Origin: Lactuca virosa
Taxonomy: Eukaryota > Streptophyta > Magnoliopsida > Asterales > Asteraceae
DNA: 64,000 nucleotides
Reading direction: 5' to 3'
NCBI GenBank assembly: GCA_928212115.1
Contig: CAKMRJ010005523.1
Span: 104,044,238 to 104,108,237 of the forward strand
The position numbers were made by a program, and so were the translations under genes. Positions within the stretch are counted from its first letter, which is position 1; each line of letters starts with the position of its first letter. A model generated the notes under the pieces. That model ran no database searches. It was given only the letters and a program-made list of their open reading frames with translations, and was not told the DNA's origin. Below are positions 1-11,560 of the stretch, in pieces.

Positions 1-1211
1 AAAATACTTAAATTGTTAATTTAAATATAACATTACAGGGTCAACTTAAATATAAATTTCAGTTCCACTTAAAACCCAAAGAATATTTTATGAATAGTTA
101 AAAGTGATAAATTGTAGTGCTAAATGCAAAAACTAAATTGTAATCTCAATTTAACTAAAATAATTCCTAAAAATATTTTTATAATCGTTAAAAACTTTCA
201 AATAAGTAGCTTAAAATAACATACAATAACAATAGTTAAAAATAACATTATATAAATGATTATATGATTACCTCTAAAATCAAAAAAACAATGTTTGATG
301 TTTTAAATAATTATAATGATAGAAATTAAAACGTTTAGCAAACAAATTTTAAAAAAATTAATTAACAATAACAACAACTATAAATAACATTAAACCATAT
401 ATAATATTTAATTTTATTCATGAATAACCCGCATGTAAAGGTCATTCAAACAATTGAGATTATGTAGTTTTAATAGATGTATATATTTTCATATAATTCA
501 AAATAATCAATATATCATAACAACTTATTATACCAATTATTATATCAAATTTAACAACAACGTTATTGTTATATTTAAAAAAACATATATTTGTAAAGTT
601 TTCAACTATATAGGTGTTTATGCGCAACGCGCGGGCATTCGCCTAGTTATAATATATATCCTATCACCGATGATTCATAAGAGCACACTGTTCACCAATT
701 TCTTACTAGGTAAATGTTGAGTTTCAGATATGAAAACTAAACCAATAACTAATATTGTGAATTAATGACCAAAATCTCAACACTATAGAAATAAATAAGT
801 AGAATATTGATATTGAGAATTAATTATCAGGCTTTTACAAATAATAAACAAGTTTTGTCCAAAATCAGTTTGATCGGACGTGATCAAATTGGTTATAGAA
901 AAGTTGAATAGAGATTGTCCTATCATCAAGCGAGATAAAATTATGGAACGAAATTTAAAACCAACCTGATGATGTCGACTTCGTTTACTGGAGATTGTTG
1001 CATGGATGTAACTCCTTACCTTAAAGGTATCTACAATGCTCTATGTTTTAAGCTTCAATCCTTTAATATAAGTTCCGATCATTAAGATATGTAGCAACAT
1101 TATCATCACCAACATACTTATAATTTTCAGGATCCACAGTGAATCGGTGAATACACATTTATATTTTCAGCAACACAATGAAACTGAGGTACACTATGAA
1201 TGATAAAAGTA
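1..1211. other. AT-rich stretch, no gene seen
   Basis: Very AT-rich sequence with poly-A/T runs. The one ORF over 80 codons (454-720) has a composition typical of chance AT-rich DNA and no recognisable motif. I see no TE terminus, gene or RNA here. It may hold the missing 5' LTR side of the gypsy element that follows, but no TG...CA end next to a primer binding site could be found. Confidence 0.5.
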
Positions 1212-1294
1212 CCTATTGGGTTGTTGCTCCTTTTCTCGTTGGATATGTTTGCAACCTATTGGGTTGTTGCTCCTTTTCTTGTTGGATATGTTTC
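1212..1294. repeat. Two-copy tandem repeat, 43-bp unit
   Basis: A 43-base unit beginning CCTATTGGGTTGTTGCTCC occurs twice head to tail (1212-1254 and 1255 to about 1294). The copies differ at about one base (ctcgttgg versus cttgttgg), so this is a recent local duplication. It lies near the upstream edge of the gypsy leader. Confidence 0.8.
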
Positions 1295-1948
1295 CCAAGA
1301 TACCCATACTTATGTATTGTGAATAGTATGTTTGATATGTGAATTGCATGCTAGATTAGGGTTAAGGATACCTTCAAGAATCATATGATAGAACTGTCTG
1401 AATTATTTGATGACTTATAATTTGGTAGAATTTAATGACATGTATTACTTGGAATTGATATCGGCTCAGTTATTTGCTATGTGTATGCTTTCAAATTTGT
1501 ATATGCTTAGGATTGTATAGCCCTAGAATGATCGATTTGGCCTCATTTCCTGATCCTTGTTTTGTTGTGGACTTAGGGTAGAATCTTCATTCGATAGTCT
1601 ATGCGATCCTATTTTGTGTACAACTTGCATGCATAGGGCAACAATCGGTGTTGATTGAGGTTCTTGGTACTGCTAGTGGTAGGGGTTGAGAGTTCCTGGA
1701 AGAGTCTAGGATATGTATATTGTGTAGCATAAGTTATTCTTGGTGATGGTATGGTAACGTAGAAGAATTAGTATTTACCTTGAGGAAGGTACAGGTAGGT
1801 GTGGAAGGTAGTATTGAGCCCGTACTACTGGAAGCACAGGACCTGTACCTGAGACAAGTGTAGATCTGGGGATCCTACGAGTATTTGTGTGTTGCGGGTT
1901 TCCTTCGAGTGTTTGTTGATTTTTTATATCTTGTGTTTCAGTTTGAGG

Positions 1949-2232
1949 ATGGTGATGACTAATCGAGGAGGTTCAGGTTCAGGTTCGGGTTCAGGTTCAG
2001 GTGTTGAACTGATTGATGAGAGGCTATGTGAGCTTATTGCAGCCGAGGTTACTTGCAGAATTCTCGATGCTACCCGTGTAAGTTTTGGTACCGTCAACGA
2101 GGGGATTATGGAGCACATAGAGAAGCGGCTCAGGTCATTTCGAGCCGAGATTGTTGCGAGTCAGTTTGGGGCTCGAGCTCCCTCATTCCGGGAGTTCAAG
2201 GTGTGTGGAGTGCCTACCTTCTTTGGGGTTAA
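1949..2232 (+). pseudogene. gag, N-terminal part (Ty3/gypsy)
   Basis: The reading frame starts MVMTNRGG and is followed by a (GS)n run, then an acidic helical segment and the phrase PTFFGVN, the usual start of the gypsy capsid domain. The upstream 20 codons (from 1889) are hydrophobic and probably untranslated leader. A parallel start two codons later (MTNRGG) is equally plausible. The frame stops matching gag at 2232, where a solo LTR begins; capsid coding resumes at 5412. The Gly-Ser run is a GGTTCA-type microsatellite, typical of the linker at the start of this gag family. Confidence 0.75.
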
Positions 2233-2568
2233 TGTCACACCCCAAAACCGGAACGGCGGAAACGTTCTGGGGCGGAGGACGTCATGTACAGTATCATAAC
2301 AATGCAAAGTAGTAAATAAGCAACAAGATCATCCATTGCATTAATAGTATAATTTCATACAAGTGTGTTCTTTAATAGTAATAAGACACCAAAAATGAAT
2401 AATCAAAATAAAAGACGAGTCTTGAAGATGCTCTGTCTTCTCAAAACCTGGCATCGGTACCTGTCTACTGACGACCTGAGAATACAAGTTATTTTGAAAG
2501 CGTAGATCAGCATTTAAGCTGGTGAGTTCATAAGTATTTAATGTCAATGTTTTGTATAAAGTTTGAAT

Positions 2569-2655
2569 GTAAATGTTTGTGAAAGTTTGAATGTAAATGT
2601 TCGTAAAAGTTTGAATGTAAATGTTTGTAAAAGTTTGAATATAAATGTTTGTATA
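2569..2655. repeat. Tandem repeat, about 25-bp unit, in solo LTR A
   Basis: The unit GTTTGAATGTAAATGTTYGT, with a short AAAA spacer, is repeated about 3.5 times with few changes. It lies inside the solo LTR, downstream of the position of transcription on the minus strand, so it would be part of the LTR's 3' portion. Confidence 0.7.
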
Positions 2656-3124
2656 TGTTTAAAAACCCCTAGAAAATCTCATATTTCCTACTAGTATAAA
2701 AAGTAATCTTCTGCCAAGACCCGACTGTTTTGAATGTTTATTTCTCCATAAAAGTGGATGTTTTTTCCTAGTTTATAACTATCTTAACTCGAAAATAACT
2801 TGCTTTGACTTCCAAGTAGAACTATCACTATATGAAAGTAATGGGAAAAGTAAGTACTCAGGGGTCTTCAGAATTGACAACCTGCAGTACTAATTACCTG
2901 AAAACATATTTATTTTATTAAGGTCATAATGTGATAAGTAGTTCCCATACTAAACGTTCTCCCTACAAGAGATTCTGGGAAACAAGAGTGGCTTCCGCAA
3001 CGAATTGCTAGGCCGTAGTATCCACATTAAAGTTATATGATCATGTATACCCAATTTATTATCACCTTTTGTTTAGAACAATGCGTTAGTGATCATTGGT
3101 ATAGTTAGATCATGTAGTTGTTCC

Positions 3125-3375
3125 ATGCTATAGCATCTTAGTATGTTCTTTCTGTTATAGTATCTTAGTATGTACTTGTATATGATAGTATTCTCTGTGT
3201 GTACTAGTATATGATAGTATTCTCTGTGTGTACTTGTATATAATAGTATTCTCTGTTGTAGTATTCTTTGTTATAGTATTCTCTGTCTACTATTTTTTTA
3301 TGATAGTATTCTCCTAAACTATACCTATAATAGCTTACTAGTAATTTCCGTTATAGTATTCTTCTTTGTAGTATT
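3125..3375. repeat. Degenerate tandem repeat ATAGTATTCTCTGTGTGTAC
   Basis: Variants of a roughly 36-bp unit containing ATAGTATTCTCTG and GTACTTGTATATG recur six or more times. The first units are near identical, later ones shortened. This is the minisatellite of this LTR copy, sitting at the place where the other gypsy LTRs here carry their own different minisatellites. Confidence 0.7.
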
Positions 3376-4532
3376 TGAATGATTGACTGGTACTTTTATA
3401 TCTACATATGTATACATAATATATAACTAATGTTTAGACGACCTTCGGACAACTAACCGATTACTCTAAGTACACATTCAAACAAGAAAAAGGAAATAAA
3501 GTGGGTTAGCAGTTCTAAGTCCTTTAAACATTACTTACATAATTATACATATATAGGCATGCATTTGACGATATATAAGTTAAAAGGAAGTTTTGTAAAA
3601 CCTTTTGAAGAGTTTAATAATAAATATTGATGACTTGATGTCAATTTAAAAACGATTTAAAAGTAGTTTGTTTGAAACACAGTTTGAAGTATATGAAATC
3701 CTATTGTTTGAAACACGGTTATAATCACATATGATTGATTTAAATAAAAAAAGTAATACAAGACTTTGACTGAAATTGAAAGTACGTGAAGTTGACTGTC
3801 TCCCAAAACTTAGTATCAAATAGATTTACGTATGAAAAGTCCATTTGGTTCTTGTATATGAAAGTATTTACTGATATGTACTTGTAGTATGTAAAATTCC
3901 ATGGATATCTAGTAAACTATACCTATTATAGTTTTTCCAAATGTGTGATTCGATTGTATGATAAACCCTAGTGCAATATCGACTTTTTATGCAAGTATAA
4001 CGTTTGTAATAATATTATTGAATATTTATACTCAAAATATAATTAAAGTGTTTGATAATTATATAACATCATGTTTTTATTCTGAAAAGACAAGGTGTTT
4101 TTGCAATATGTGTTGCGTGCGAACGTTTTCATATGATAGTTAAAATAACAGTATAAATGCATAGCAAAGGATAGATAGTTCCACACGATAATAACCGGGT
4201 GTTTTACTTGTATCCCCCCCCCCCCCCCTTAAAAGTATTTAAAAAGCATTTAAAATGTATTTAAAGTGTGTTTGTAGGGGTATGAACTCACTTGATAGAT
4301 TGAAGAAGGTGAGACGAAAAAACCGAGCAGAACTTTGACAGGAGAAAGCGGAATTCTCGGGATTCTCGGGAATCTCGGGTGCGTAAAACTTCCTTCGGGA
4401 CTTGGATATGAAAACCGGGACTTCGGGATTTTTCTTGCACGCAAAACGAGGTAAAAACGCAAGAGAATGAGAGAAAATGAGCAAAGAAACCCGGAACTCT
4501 CGCATCCCTTTTATAGGGGTTGGAACCCTCGC

Positions 4533-4677
4533 GTACGCGGGGCGTACCAGCGAGGTTACGCGGCGCGTTCGCATGCGTCATGGCTTACCGCATCCTCGGA
4601 CGAAGCATTGGAGCGACGTGGACGAACCGAGGCCTAGCATCCGAGTACGCTGGGCGTACGAGGGTACGCTGGGCGTA
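4533..4677. promoter_or_regulatory. Cluster of CpG interrupted palindromes upstream of an LTR TATA box
   Basis: Three near-perfect interrupted palindromes: GTACGCGGGGCGTAC (4533-4547), GTACGCTGGGCGTAC (4645-4659) and GTACGCTGGGCGTA (4664-4677). The TATA-like element lies at 4507-4517 on the minus strand, so the palindromes sit about 20-170 bp upstream of it. Each half-site is GTACGC. Function is unknown; dimeric protein binding sites would fit the symmetry. Confidence 0.55.
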
Positions 4678-5411
4678 AATCCTCTTGGTTTGTGTGCCTC
4701 AAACTTGTAAAATCCGTAACTTTCGCATACGAGCTTCGTTTTTGACGTTCTTTATATGCACGCGTAGGTGAGAATGTACTCCACAACTTTCATTTAGACT
4801 TTGTCGGCTGGTTTTGATTTTATTTTTTTTAATTATTTATTTTTAACAGGCCGGGACAGGAACAGTCCGTTAAAAATCCATAACTTCTTCATCCGACGTC
4901 CGTTTTCGTCAGATTTTTTACCGTTGTAATACCATTTATGAGATCTTCGATTCTTGTTTAGGTCATGTTGGCAAAAAGTCGCTCGATCTTGATTTCGAGT
5001 TTTTTAGCTGTCTACTGCTATGTCCGAAACTTCGAAAAATCATAACTTCCTCATATGAAGTCAGATTTGGGCGTTCTTTTTATGTATGTTTACGGTTTAA
5101 TGATATCTATTACTTTCACTTACAAACTTAAGGCTAAAAAGTGTTTTATTGAAACTTCGCGTTTTTACGTTTAGTAGGGTTTTACCGGTTTTTACACGAA
5201 TCTTCGGTTGGTCATAACTTCTTCGTTATAACTCGGATTCGAGTGATCTGGATGTCTCTGTAAACCTTGAAACGATATCTATCATTTAGACAACCTAATT
5301 GAGACTTTTCGAAAATTTTATTTTCGAAGATATTTTATTAACTTAAAACGGGTTACAAGGTTCAACTAGAATTCGTTATATTGGCTTGAAAATTCAGATT
5401 GTCACAGTTAA

Positions 5412-5850
5412 GGACCCCAGCGCTAGCCGTCGGTGGATCGTTGACATGGAGAATGTTCAGCGCACGAGCTTTTTCCCGGAGCGGCAAAGGTGCGATTTGC
5501 GTCTTGCTTACTGAGGGACAGAGCGTGGGGCTGGTGGGAGGAGGTTCCCCGAGCCGTGGGTACACAGGAGTGGAAGAGATGACATGGGAGGACTTTGTTC
5601 AGAGGTTCTAGAGGGAGTTTTTACCAGCTATAGAGGTGTAATAGCTAGTGAGGGAGTTCCGGGACCTTCGCCAAACTATTGAGACTGTGGTAGAGATCAC
5701 CGCCAAAATCAGGGAGAGGGCATTACTGGTTCCACAGTACGCTATGGATGAGGAGATGAGGTAGATGAGGTATTATGCTATGCTGAGGGATGACATTAGG
5801 GAGTTCGTGAGTTTCTCGGGGTGTAAGACCTTGAATGACATGATCGAGAA
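5412..5850 (+). pseudogene. gag, middle (capsid) part
   Basis: The frame starts KDPSASRRWIVDMENVQRTS, directly continuing the capsid domain broken at 2232. After a frameshift near 5480 the phrase MTWEDFVQRF follows, the conserved capsid motif of gypsy gag. Several stops interrupt the rest up to TLNDMIE at about 5845. There it is broken by the second solo LTR. The segment shows only decay, with no sign of recent expression. Confidence 0.75.
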
Positions 5851-6094
5851 TGTAACACCTGAAGATTCGGGCTAGTCAATTAAGATATAATAAGCGTTAA
5901 AAACGATTTTTTATAAAAGATTATCTAGGATAAATAAACTTAACCAAAGTAATAGTTATGATCAACAATTGTAACCTATTTGACGTAATAAAGAAGAATT
6001 ATATGAATATTATGTGTTTCATGATTATTATAATATAATAAAATAGAAAAAAACCAGTCGAATCGTCCGTAAATCGTAAAAATAAGTGCGTCAA

Positions 6095-6163
<69 letters not shown>

Positions 6164-6425
6164 TAGAGAGAGAGAGAGAGAGAATAAGTTCAAATAAAAA
6201 CAGTAAATAGTGTGAGAACGTAAAAACACTATGTTTATGTTATTATTCTGTAATGAATTTTGTATATGTGTATTGTTGAAGTAATTCTAATATAAATATT
6301 AACTTTCGATTAGTCATATATTAATTACAATGTTATTATTCTATTATAAACTTATATATGTGCATTTTTGTAGTAAATTCTAATTTTAATTTTAACCTTT
6401 AACTATTTATTTATTCTATTATAAA

Positions 6426-6464
<39 letters not shown>

Positions 6465-8341
6465 TTAGAAAGGTATCGACGATGCGGTCGTTATAAGACT
6501 AGTATTGAGTACTTTCGACATTAGTTTAGTACAAATTCGTTAAATATATTTAAAATCGTATTATAATGGGGTGTTTAGTAATTTAAGTAACTATAGAGGG
6601 TGGTTTTTGAAAATTCAATTACTATAAACAAGAGGCTCTAGGCTCTCATATTTCTTGCACCATTCTCTTGATTCAAGAGTCTTTCTCTTCTTATCCCTCG
6701 AGCATTTCGGTCCCTCGTGATTCGACTTCTCTTTCTGTAGTTTTAGTATAGTAAGGTGAGCGTTGAAGCGCTACAAGAATCTTTTTAGAAAGATTCAGCT
6801 ACGAAGTTCTGCCCGCGCAAAGTCTGGTTTCTTGCTAAACCACTTGTAACTAGAGTTATGCTTATAGTGCTTTAAGTATAGCTTATGTTTAAGTTCATTA
6901 TCGTTATTATGAACCTATAAACAATTTATGCGCTAAGTATTATAAAATATAAAGTGTTATGATAATATATTTTAACTACTCGCTGTACGAAGAATCTGGT
7001 TTGAAGGGCCGCATAGGGTTGTTGGATTTCAGAATAGCTTTTATGCCAAAATGGTCCTGTCCTCCGGTGTTTCATGTCTGGCCCCTGTCTGTATATAGTA
7101 GTTGGAAAGTATTGTTTAACACTTATAAAACAATATCGCTTGTAAATCTAGACTAATAATTAGTCGCAATAAATATTAGACTAAAATCTAGTGGTAATGA
7201 TACTAGGTTTCGTCGAAGGAAAATAAAATTGTTAGAAGCGAAGCGCTGCCCGAGTTTGGAGTCATCACTTTAACAAGTGAGTGCATAGTTACTTTCATCT
7301 TACACATAGATATGAAGTATTTAATATTAATACATGCTATATGTGCTTATTATCTGTGTTCCTGATATCTATGCTAGATGAACAATTTATACATGTTTTA
7401 CGAGATTTAAACTGTATATGTATTTTTATACCTATAAATATATTGGGTAACGATGGGTAGACGGGTGATGAGAGATAGGTGATAATAGAAAGGTGATGAT
7501 AACTATGTGACGATAGATATGTGATGATGAATAATTGAGGTGAGATAAGAGATGATTATGAGATGCCATAACCTTGACCTGTGATGTTGCGATGTAGTCA
7601 TCTACCATAGTATAGATAGTGTCCACTGACTAATCTAAATAAGTCATGTGGAAACAACGGCAGGCTTATAACCCGTAGGTGATGAATTACGACTTCAGAC
7701 GATGTAGTAACTACGAAATTATGCGTGTTACTCTAACCCTTACTGGACACGTATTGGTGGAGTAATCCCCGAATCAGTACTGTCTATGCGATGTAGGTGT
7801 TGATCCTTAGGAAAAGTCCTTAGGAACAAACATACAAGGAAATATGATGTAAGGCGATGAGAGGTAAATACGATGTAGGAGATAACCCTTAGGATAAATC
7901 TTTAGGGAAGATTAAATGAAGAAAATGGGGATGGGTAATCGGGTTAATTGTTTGACATGAATTATGTGAAGAAACAAATTAACTATATTATTGTGGGTTG
8001 AAAACCATATGTACTCACTAGGTTTCCCAACCTGAACCACTCAATTTATTTGTATCACATGTGTCGATACGAAGCTACATTACACTGAGAGATTAAAGAA
8101 GATGTAAATCACTAGTGTAAATGAATGTAAGGTCTGTTTATGCTTATGTTTTTTGTATTGACGATGACATCTCAAAGTTTTAATATAAACAAAATACATT
8201 TCTTCGGAAATGCTTTGATAATATATTTATCATGTTTTCTGGGAATAAATTCCGCAATATTATTCATTAAAATGAATACTCTGATTTTCAAATAAGCATA
8301 AACAAAACTTCTAAAATGACCGTGAATTTGGGGATGTCACA
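5851..8341 (+). mobile_element. Solo LTR, family B (gypsy type), in gag
   Basis: The segment starts TGTAACACCTGAAG and ends GGGGATGTCACA. The target duplication is perfect: GAGAA at 5846-5850 and 8342-8346. At 2,491 bp with no coding, it is best read as a solo LTR. It differs from family A but has the same overall plan. A GTACTCACTAGGTTTCCC block near 8010 matches the end region of the plus-oriented gypsy LTRs (13720 and 39490), giving orientation plus. A run of GTGATGAT-like repeats (about 7465-7560) occupies the minisatellite position. Long TA tracts lie at 6099-6160 and 6427-6462. Confidence 0.78.
6099..6183. repeat. (TA)n then (GA)n microsatellite
   Basis: About 30 TA units run into AAATTA and then about nine AG units. 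A second TA tract of about 17 units is at 6427-6462. Both are inside solo LTR B and are probably variable in length between individuals. Confidence 0.9.
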
Positions 8342-8346
8342 GAGAA

Positions 8347-8690
8347 GGCCCGTGAGAGGGAGATTGAGTTGGAGATCCAGGAGAAGAAGAAGTCGGAGCA
8401 GGTTCAGGCAGCTGTGGGTCAGGCCAAGAGGCCCAAGACCTCTGATACCCACACCAGGAGCCAGCAGGGTTGGGGCCGTTGCGCCAAGTGCGACAAGCCG
8501 CATAGTGGAGCTTGTAGAGCAGCAAGATCAGTATGTTACAATTGTGGCCAGTCGGGCCACATGAGCAGGGATTTCCCCAAGAAGGGTCTGATTTGCTTCC
8601 ATTGCAATCAGACCGGCCATAAAAAGACCGATTCTCCGAGATTTTCTGTGGAGCAGTGGTGGTGCTCGCGTCGGCCACCTTGAGGATTAC
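8347..8690 (+). pseudogene. gag C-terminus with CCHC zinc knuckles
   Basis: The frame begins KAREREIELEIQEKKKSEQV and continues to a knuckle CYNCGQSGHMSRDFPKK, where the last Cys of the C-x2-C-x4-H-x4-C pattern is replaced by Phe. A second motif, CFHCNQTGHKKTD, also lacks its final Cys. An upstream CAKCDKPHSGAC is the extra cysteine cluster usual in Tekay-type gag. The knuckle defects and the stop soon afterwards show decay. It joins in frame, across solo LTR B, to the capsid part ending at 5850. Confidence 0.8.
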
Positions 8691-8788
8691 TGGTGGCCGC
8701 CAGGGCAATGCGGAGGCCCCTATGGTGAAGTGTAAAGCTTTCCGGTTGACCACCGATGAGGCCCATGCAACGTCGGACGTAGTGAATG

Positions 8789-8859
8789 GTATGTATTCTA
8801 ATCCCATCTTTTATTATTTCCTTTATTTATGCTTATGTTTATTATGATCTTGTATACAG
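8789..8859 (+). other. Intron-like insertion between gag and protease
   Basis: A 71-bp T-rich stretch starting GTATGT and ending ATACAG interrupts otherwise continuous polyprotein coding (SDVVNG before, TFLVNGLSAHVLFDSGATR after). It has the base composition and ends of a plant intron. Clean removal leaves the frame off by one base, which the general decay could explain. It could be a true intron of the element, an old insertion or a coincidence. Confidence 0.4.
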
Positions 8860-10046
8860 ACCTTTTTGGTCAATGGTTTGTCTGCTCATGTTCTGTTTGA
8901 TTCGGGGGCTACCCGATCCTTCGTTTCTCTTGCGATCAACAAGAAGTTTCGTGACGCTCTGGGGACTTTGGTTTCCCCTCTAGAGGTGTAGATTGCGTAT
9001 GAACGTATCGTGGGTGCTTCAAGGGTTTTCTGTGGGTGTGTCCTGAACATGTTTGGTGAGAGGTTTCCTATTGAATTGGTACCGATTCCCTTGAGGGGAT
9101 CGAAGGTGATCATCATGATGGACTGGTTGGGCCCCAATAGGGCTGTGATTGATTGCGAGCGGCAGTTGGTGAGAGTTCGAACCCAAATTGGGGAAGAACT
9201 GGTTATTACTGGTGAGAGAGCTTCGTGTGGGCCAACTCTCTGTTCATCTACGAGGGCCAGCAGATTTCTACAGCAGGGTTGTTCTGGGTTTCTAGCATAT
9301 CTTTATGATACATGGGTTGAGGCAACAATGGAGTTGAGCAGGGTACCCATCGTGCGGGATTTTCCTGATTTTTTTCCCGAGGAGTTTCTCGGAGTGCCAC
9401 CCGAGAGGGAGTTCGAGTTTCAGATTGATCTGATACCTGGTTTAGCTTCGATACCCAAGGTGTCGTATCGCCTGGCACCGCCTGAGATGCAAGAGTTATC
9501 TACGCAGCCGTAGGAGATGCTAGACAAGGGTTTTATCCGTTCAAGCAGTTCTCCGTGAGGAGCACCAATCTTCTTTCTGAAGAAGAATGGCAGGTCGCAC
9601 ATGATGTGTATTGACTATCGGGAGTTGAACAAGCTAACGGTGAAAAACAGTTACCCACTCCCGAGGATTGACGATCTGTTTGATCAGCTTCAGGGTGCAT
9701 CTTGGTTTTCAAAGATTGATATGCAGTCAGGATACCATCAGATGAGAGTCATGGATGAGGATGTGCAGAAGATAGCCTTTTGAACTCGTTATGGTCATTA
9801 TGGGTTTGTTTTGTGGTGATGCCTTTCGGGGTCACCAACGCACCAGCAGCGTTCATGGATCTCATGAACCGGGTTTGCAGGCCGATATTGGATCGGTCTA
9901 TGATTGTTTTCATTGATGATATCCCGGTCTATTCCAAAACCAATGAGCAGCACGAGCATTTACGAGAGGTATTCGAGACCCTAAGGAGGGAGATAATATA
10001 TGCCAAATTCTCCAAATGCGAGTTTTGGTTGAGAGAGGTGTAGTTT
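8860..10046 (+). pseudogene. pol: protease and reverse transcriptase
   Basis: The protease active-site motif is LFDSGATRSFVS (about 8892-8927), followed by the flap region and a linker with FPEEFLGVPPEREFEFQIDL. The reverse transcriptase starts near 9520. It shows CIDYRELNKLTVKNSYPLPR, then the catalytic KIDMQSGYHQMR, then MPFGVTNAPAAF and the FIDDIPVYS form of the YxDD box (about 9910-9935). Stops at about 9511, 9557, 9781 and 10042 break the frame, and an extra base near 9781-9815 shifts it. Domain order is typical of a gypsy polyprotein. The product would be non-functional. Confidence 0.88.
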
Positions 10047-10700
10047 TTACGGCACATCGTTAACTAAAAGGGTATATTGGTTGACCCGGCCAAGACTGAG
10101 GCAGTGATGCATTGGGAGACCCCACGGACCGCATCTGAGATTCGGAGTTTCTTAGGTCTCGCGGGGTATTATGGGAGATTTATCCCGTATTTCTTCAATT
10201 TTTGGGCCCTTGACCCGCCTGTCAAAGAAGAATGTGACTTTTCGGTAGGGGCTCAATTAGCAGCTAGCCTTTGAGACCCTGAGACAGAAGTTGTGTGAGG
10301 CCCCGATTATGGCGCTGCCCAAGGGTTTGGACGATTTTGTGGTTTACTGCGACGCCTCTATTTCGGGCTTGGGTGTTGTTCTGATGCAGGGAGGTCACGT
10401 GATTGCGTACGCTTCGAGGCAACTGATGCCTCACGAGGATAATTATCCCACGTAAGATTTGGAATTGGGAGTTGTGGTGTTTTCCCTCAATATCTGGAGG
10501 CATTATTTGTATGGGCATCTGTGTGCTATCTACACCGACCACAAGAGTTTGAAGTATTTGATGTACCAGCCGAATTTTAATATGCGGTAGCAGAGGTAGT
10601 TAGACGTAGTGAAAGATTATGATTTTGAGATCATGTACCATCCTGGGAACGCCAATGTGGTGGCCGATGCTTTTAGCCACAAGGCGGCAAGCTCATCTAT
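10047..10700 (+). pseudogene. pol: RT connection and RNase H
   Basis: MVDPAKTEAVMHWETPRTAS and SFLGLAGYYGRFIP mark the reverse transcriptase thumb/connection. After a frameshift near 10250, the RNase H segment follows with VYCDASISGLGVVLMQ (first catalytic Asp), the YEDNYP-like area, IYTDHKSLKYL and ADAFSHKA at the end. Stops at about 10456, 10588 and 10597 interrupt it. It is the usual gypsy RNase H, in place between RT and integrase. Confidence 0.85.
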
Positions 10701-11560
10701 CTGAGATACCTGTTTGAGGATGACTGTCACTTCGCCTTTGATGGATTTGATCAAGAAGGCTCAGGTGGAAGGACTGAAAAGGGAAAATTGGAAGGTCTAG
10801 CAGATTAGAGGGCAGATTCCTTTATTCGTTATAGACAGTCGAGGATTGTTGACACAGTGTGGTAGGGTTTGGGTTCTGGCATCAGGTGGGGTGAGGCAGA
10901 CTATTTTGGAGGAGGCGCATAAATCGAATTTTTCTATCCATCCAGGGGCCACAAAAAATGTATCGAGATTTGAGGTTGAGTTATTAGTAGCCCTACATGA
11001 AGAGGGAGGTAGCTTGGTTTGTTGAGCAGTGTCTGCCTTGCAGGAAAGTCAAGGCCGAGCACCAGAGATCCCACAACAAGATGCAGCCATTACCCATTCC
11101 CATGTGGAAGTGGGAGGAGATCACCATGGACTTCATCACAAAGTTACCTAGGATGACGTGTGGTGTTGACTCTATCTAGGTCATCGTGGATAGATTGACC
11201 AAGAGTGCATACTTCATCTTTAATTGGAGAGAACATATCCGCAGAGCAGTTAGATGATATTTATGTCCGGGAGGTGGTGGTTCGGCCACGTGGTGCCAGT
11301 TTCAGTGGTCTCGGACCAGGATGTCTGTTTCACTTCCAGGTTTTGGAGGAAGTTTCATGAGGAGTTGGGTACACATTTTCATTTTAGTACAACATACCAC
11401 CCTCATACCGATGGTCAGAGCGAGCGGACGATTCATACGCTCGAGGATATGCTTCAAGCTTGTGTGTTGGATTTCGGAGGGAGTTGGGATACTTACCTTC
11501 CACTAGTCGAGTTCTTTTACAACAACAGTTATCATGCTAGTATTGACCGACCACTATTTG
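10701..11560 (+). pseudogene. pol: integrase core
   Basis: The zinc-binding region is recognisable from the His-rich segment near 10915 and EQCLPCRKVKAEHQ (about 11024-11060). The DDE core begins with TMDFITKLPR (first Asp). It continues after a deletion of about 40 codons' worth of clean frame at 11180-11290, then SVVSDQDVCFTSRFWRKF (second Asp) and the last acidic residue in HTDGQSERTIHTLEDML. Stops lie at about 10798, 10993 and 11176. The catalytic triad residues themselves are still visible. Confidence 0.85.

Larger units (their letters stand above)
2233..5406 (-). mobile_element. Solo LTR, family A (gypsy type), in gag
   Basis: The segment starts TGTCACACCCC and ends GATTGTCACA, giving TG...CA ends. 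The target duplication is perfect: GTTAA at 2228-2232 and 5407-5411. No gag or pol coding lies inside, so 3,174 bp of LTR-like DNA is best read as a solo LTR. A second member at 32221-35605 shares the first 45 bases closely and the block CCTGAGAATACAAGTTATTT. Orientation is minus: a TATA-like CCTATAAAAGG reads on the minus strand at 4507-4517. It carries CpG palindromes at 4533-4547, 4645-4659 and 4664-4677. Confidence 0.8.

Noticed and set aside
4239..4710. Several overlapping ORFs of 70-111 codons on both strands
   Set aside because: They arise from the GC-rich promoter part of solo LTR A (TTCTCGGGA repeats and CpG palindromes). No protein motif is present and all frames are open by composition.
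5999..6229. Minus-strand ORF with a long Tyr-Ile run
   Set aside because: It is a translation of the (TA)n microsatellite.
8316..8807. Overlapping ORFs on both strands around the gag zinc knuckles
   Set aside because: Only the plus-strand frame carrying the CCHC motifs is meaningful; the others follow from its GC-rich composition.
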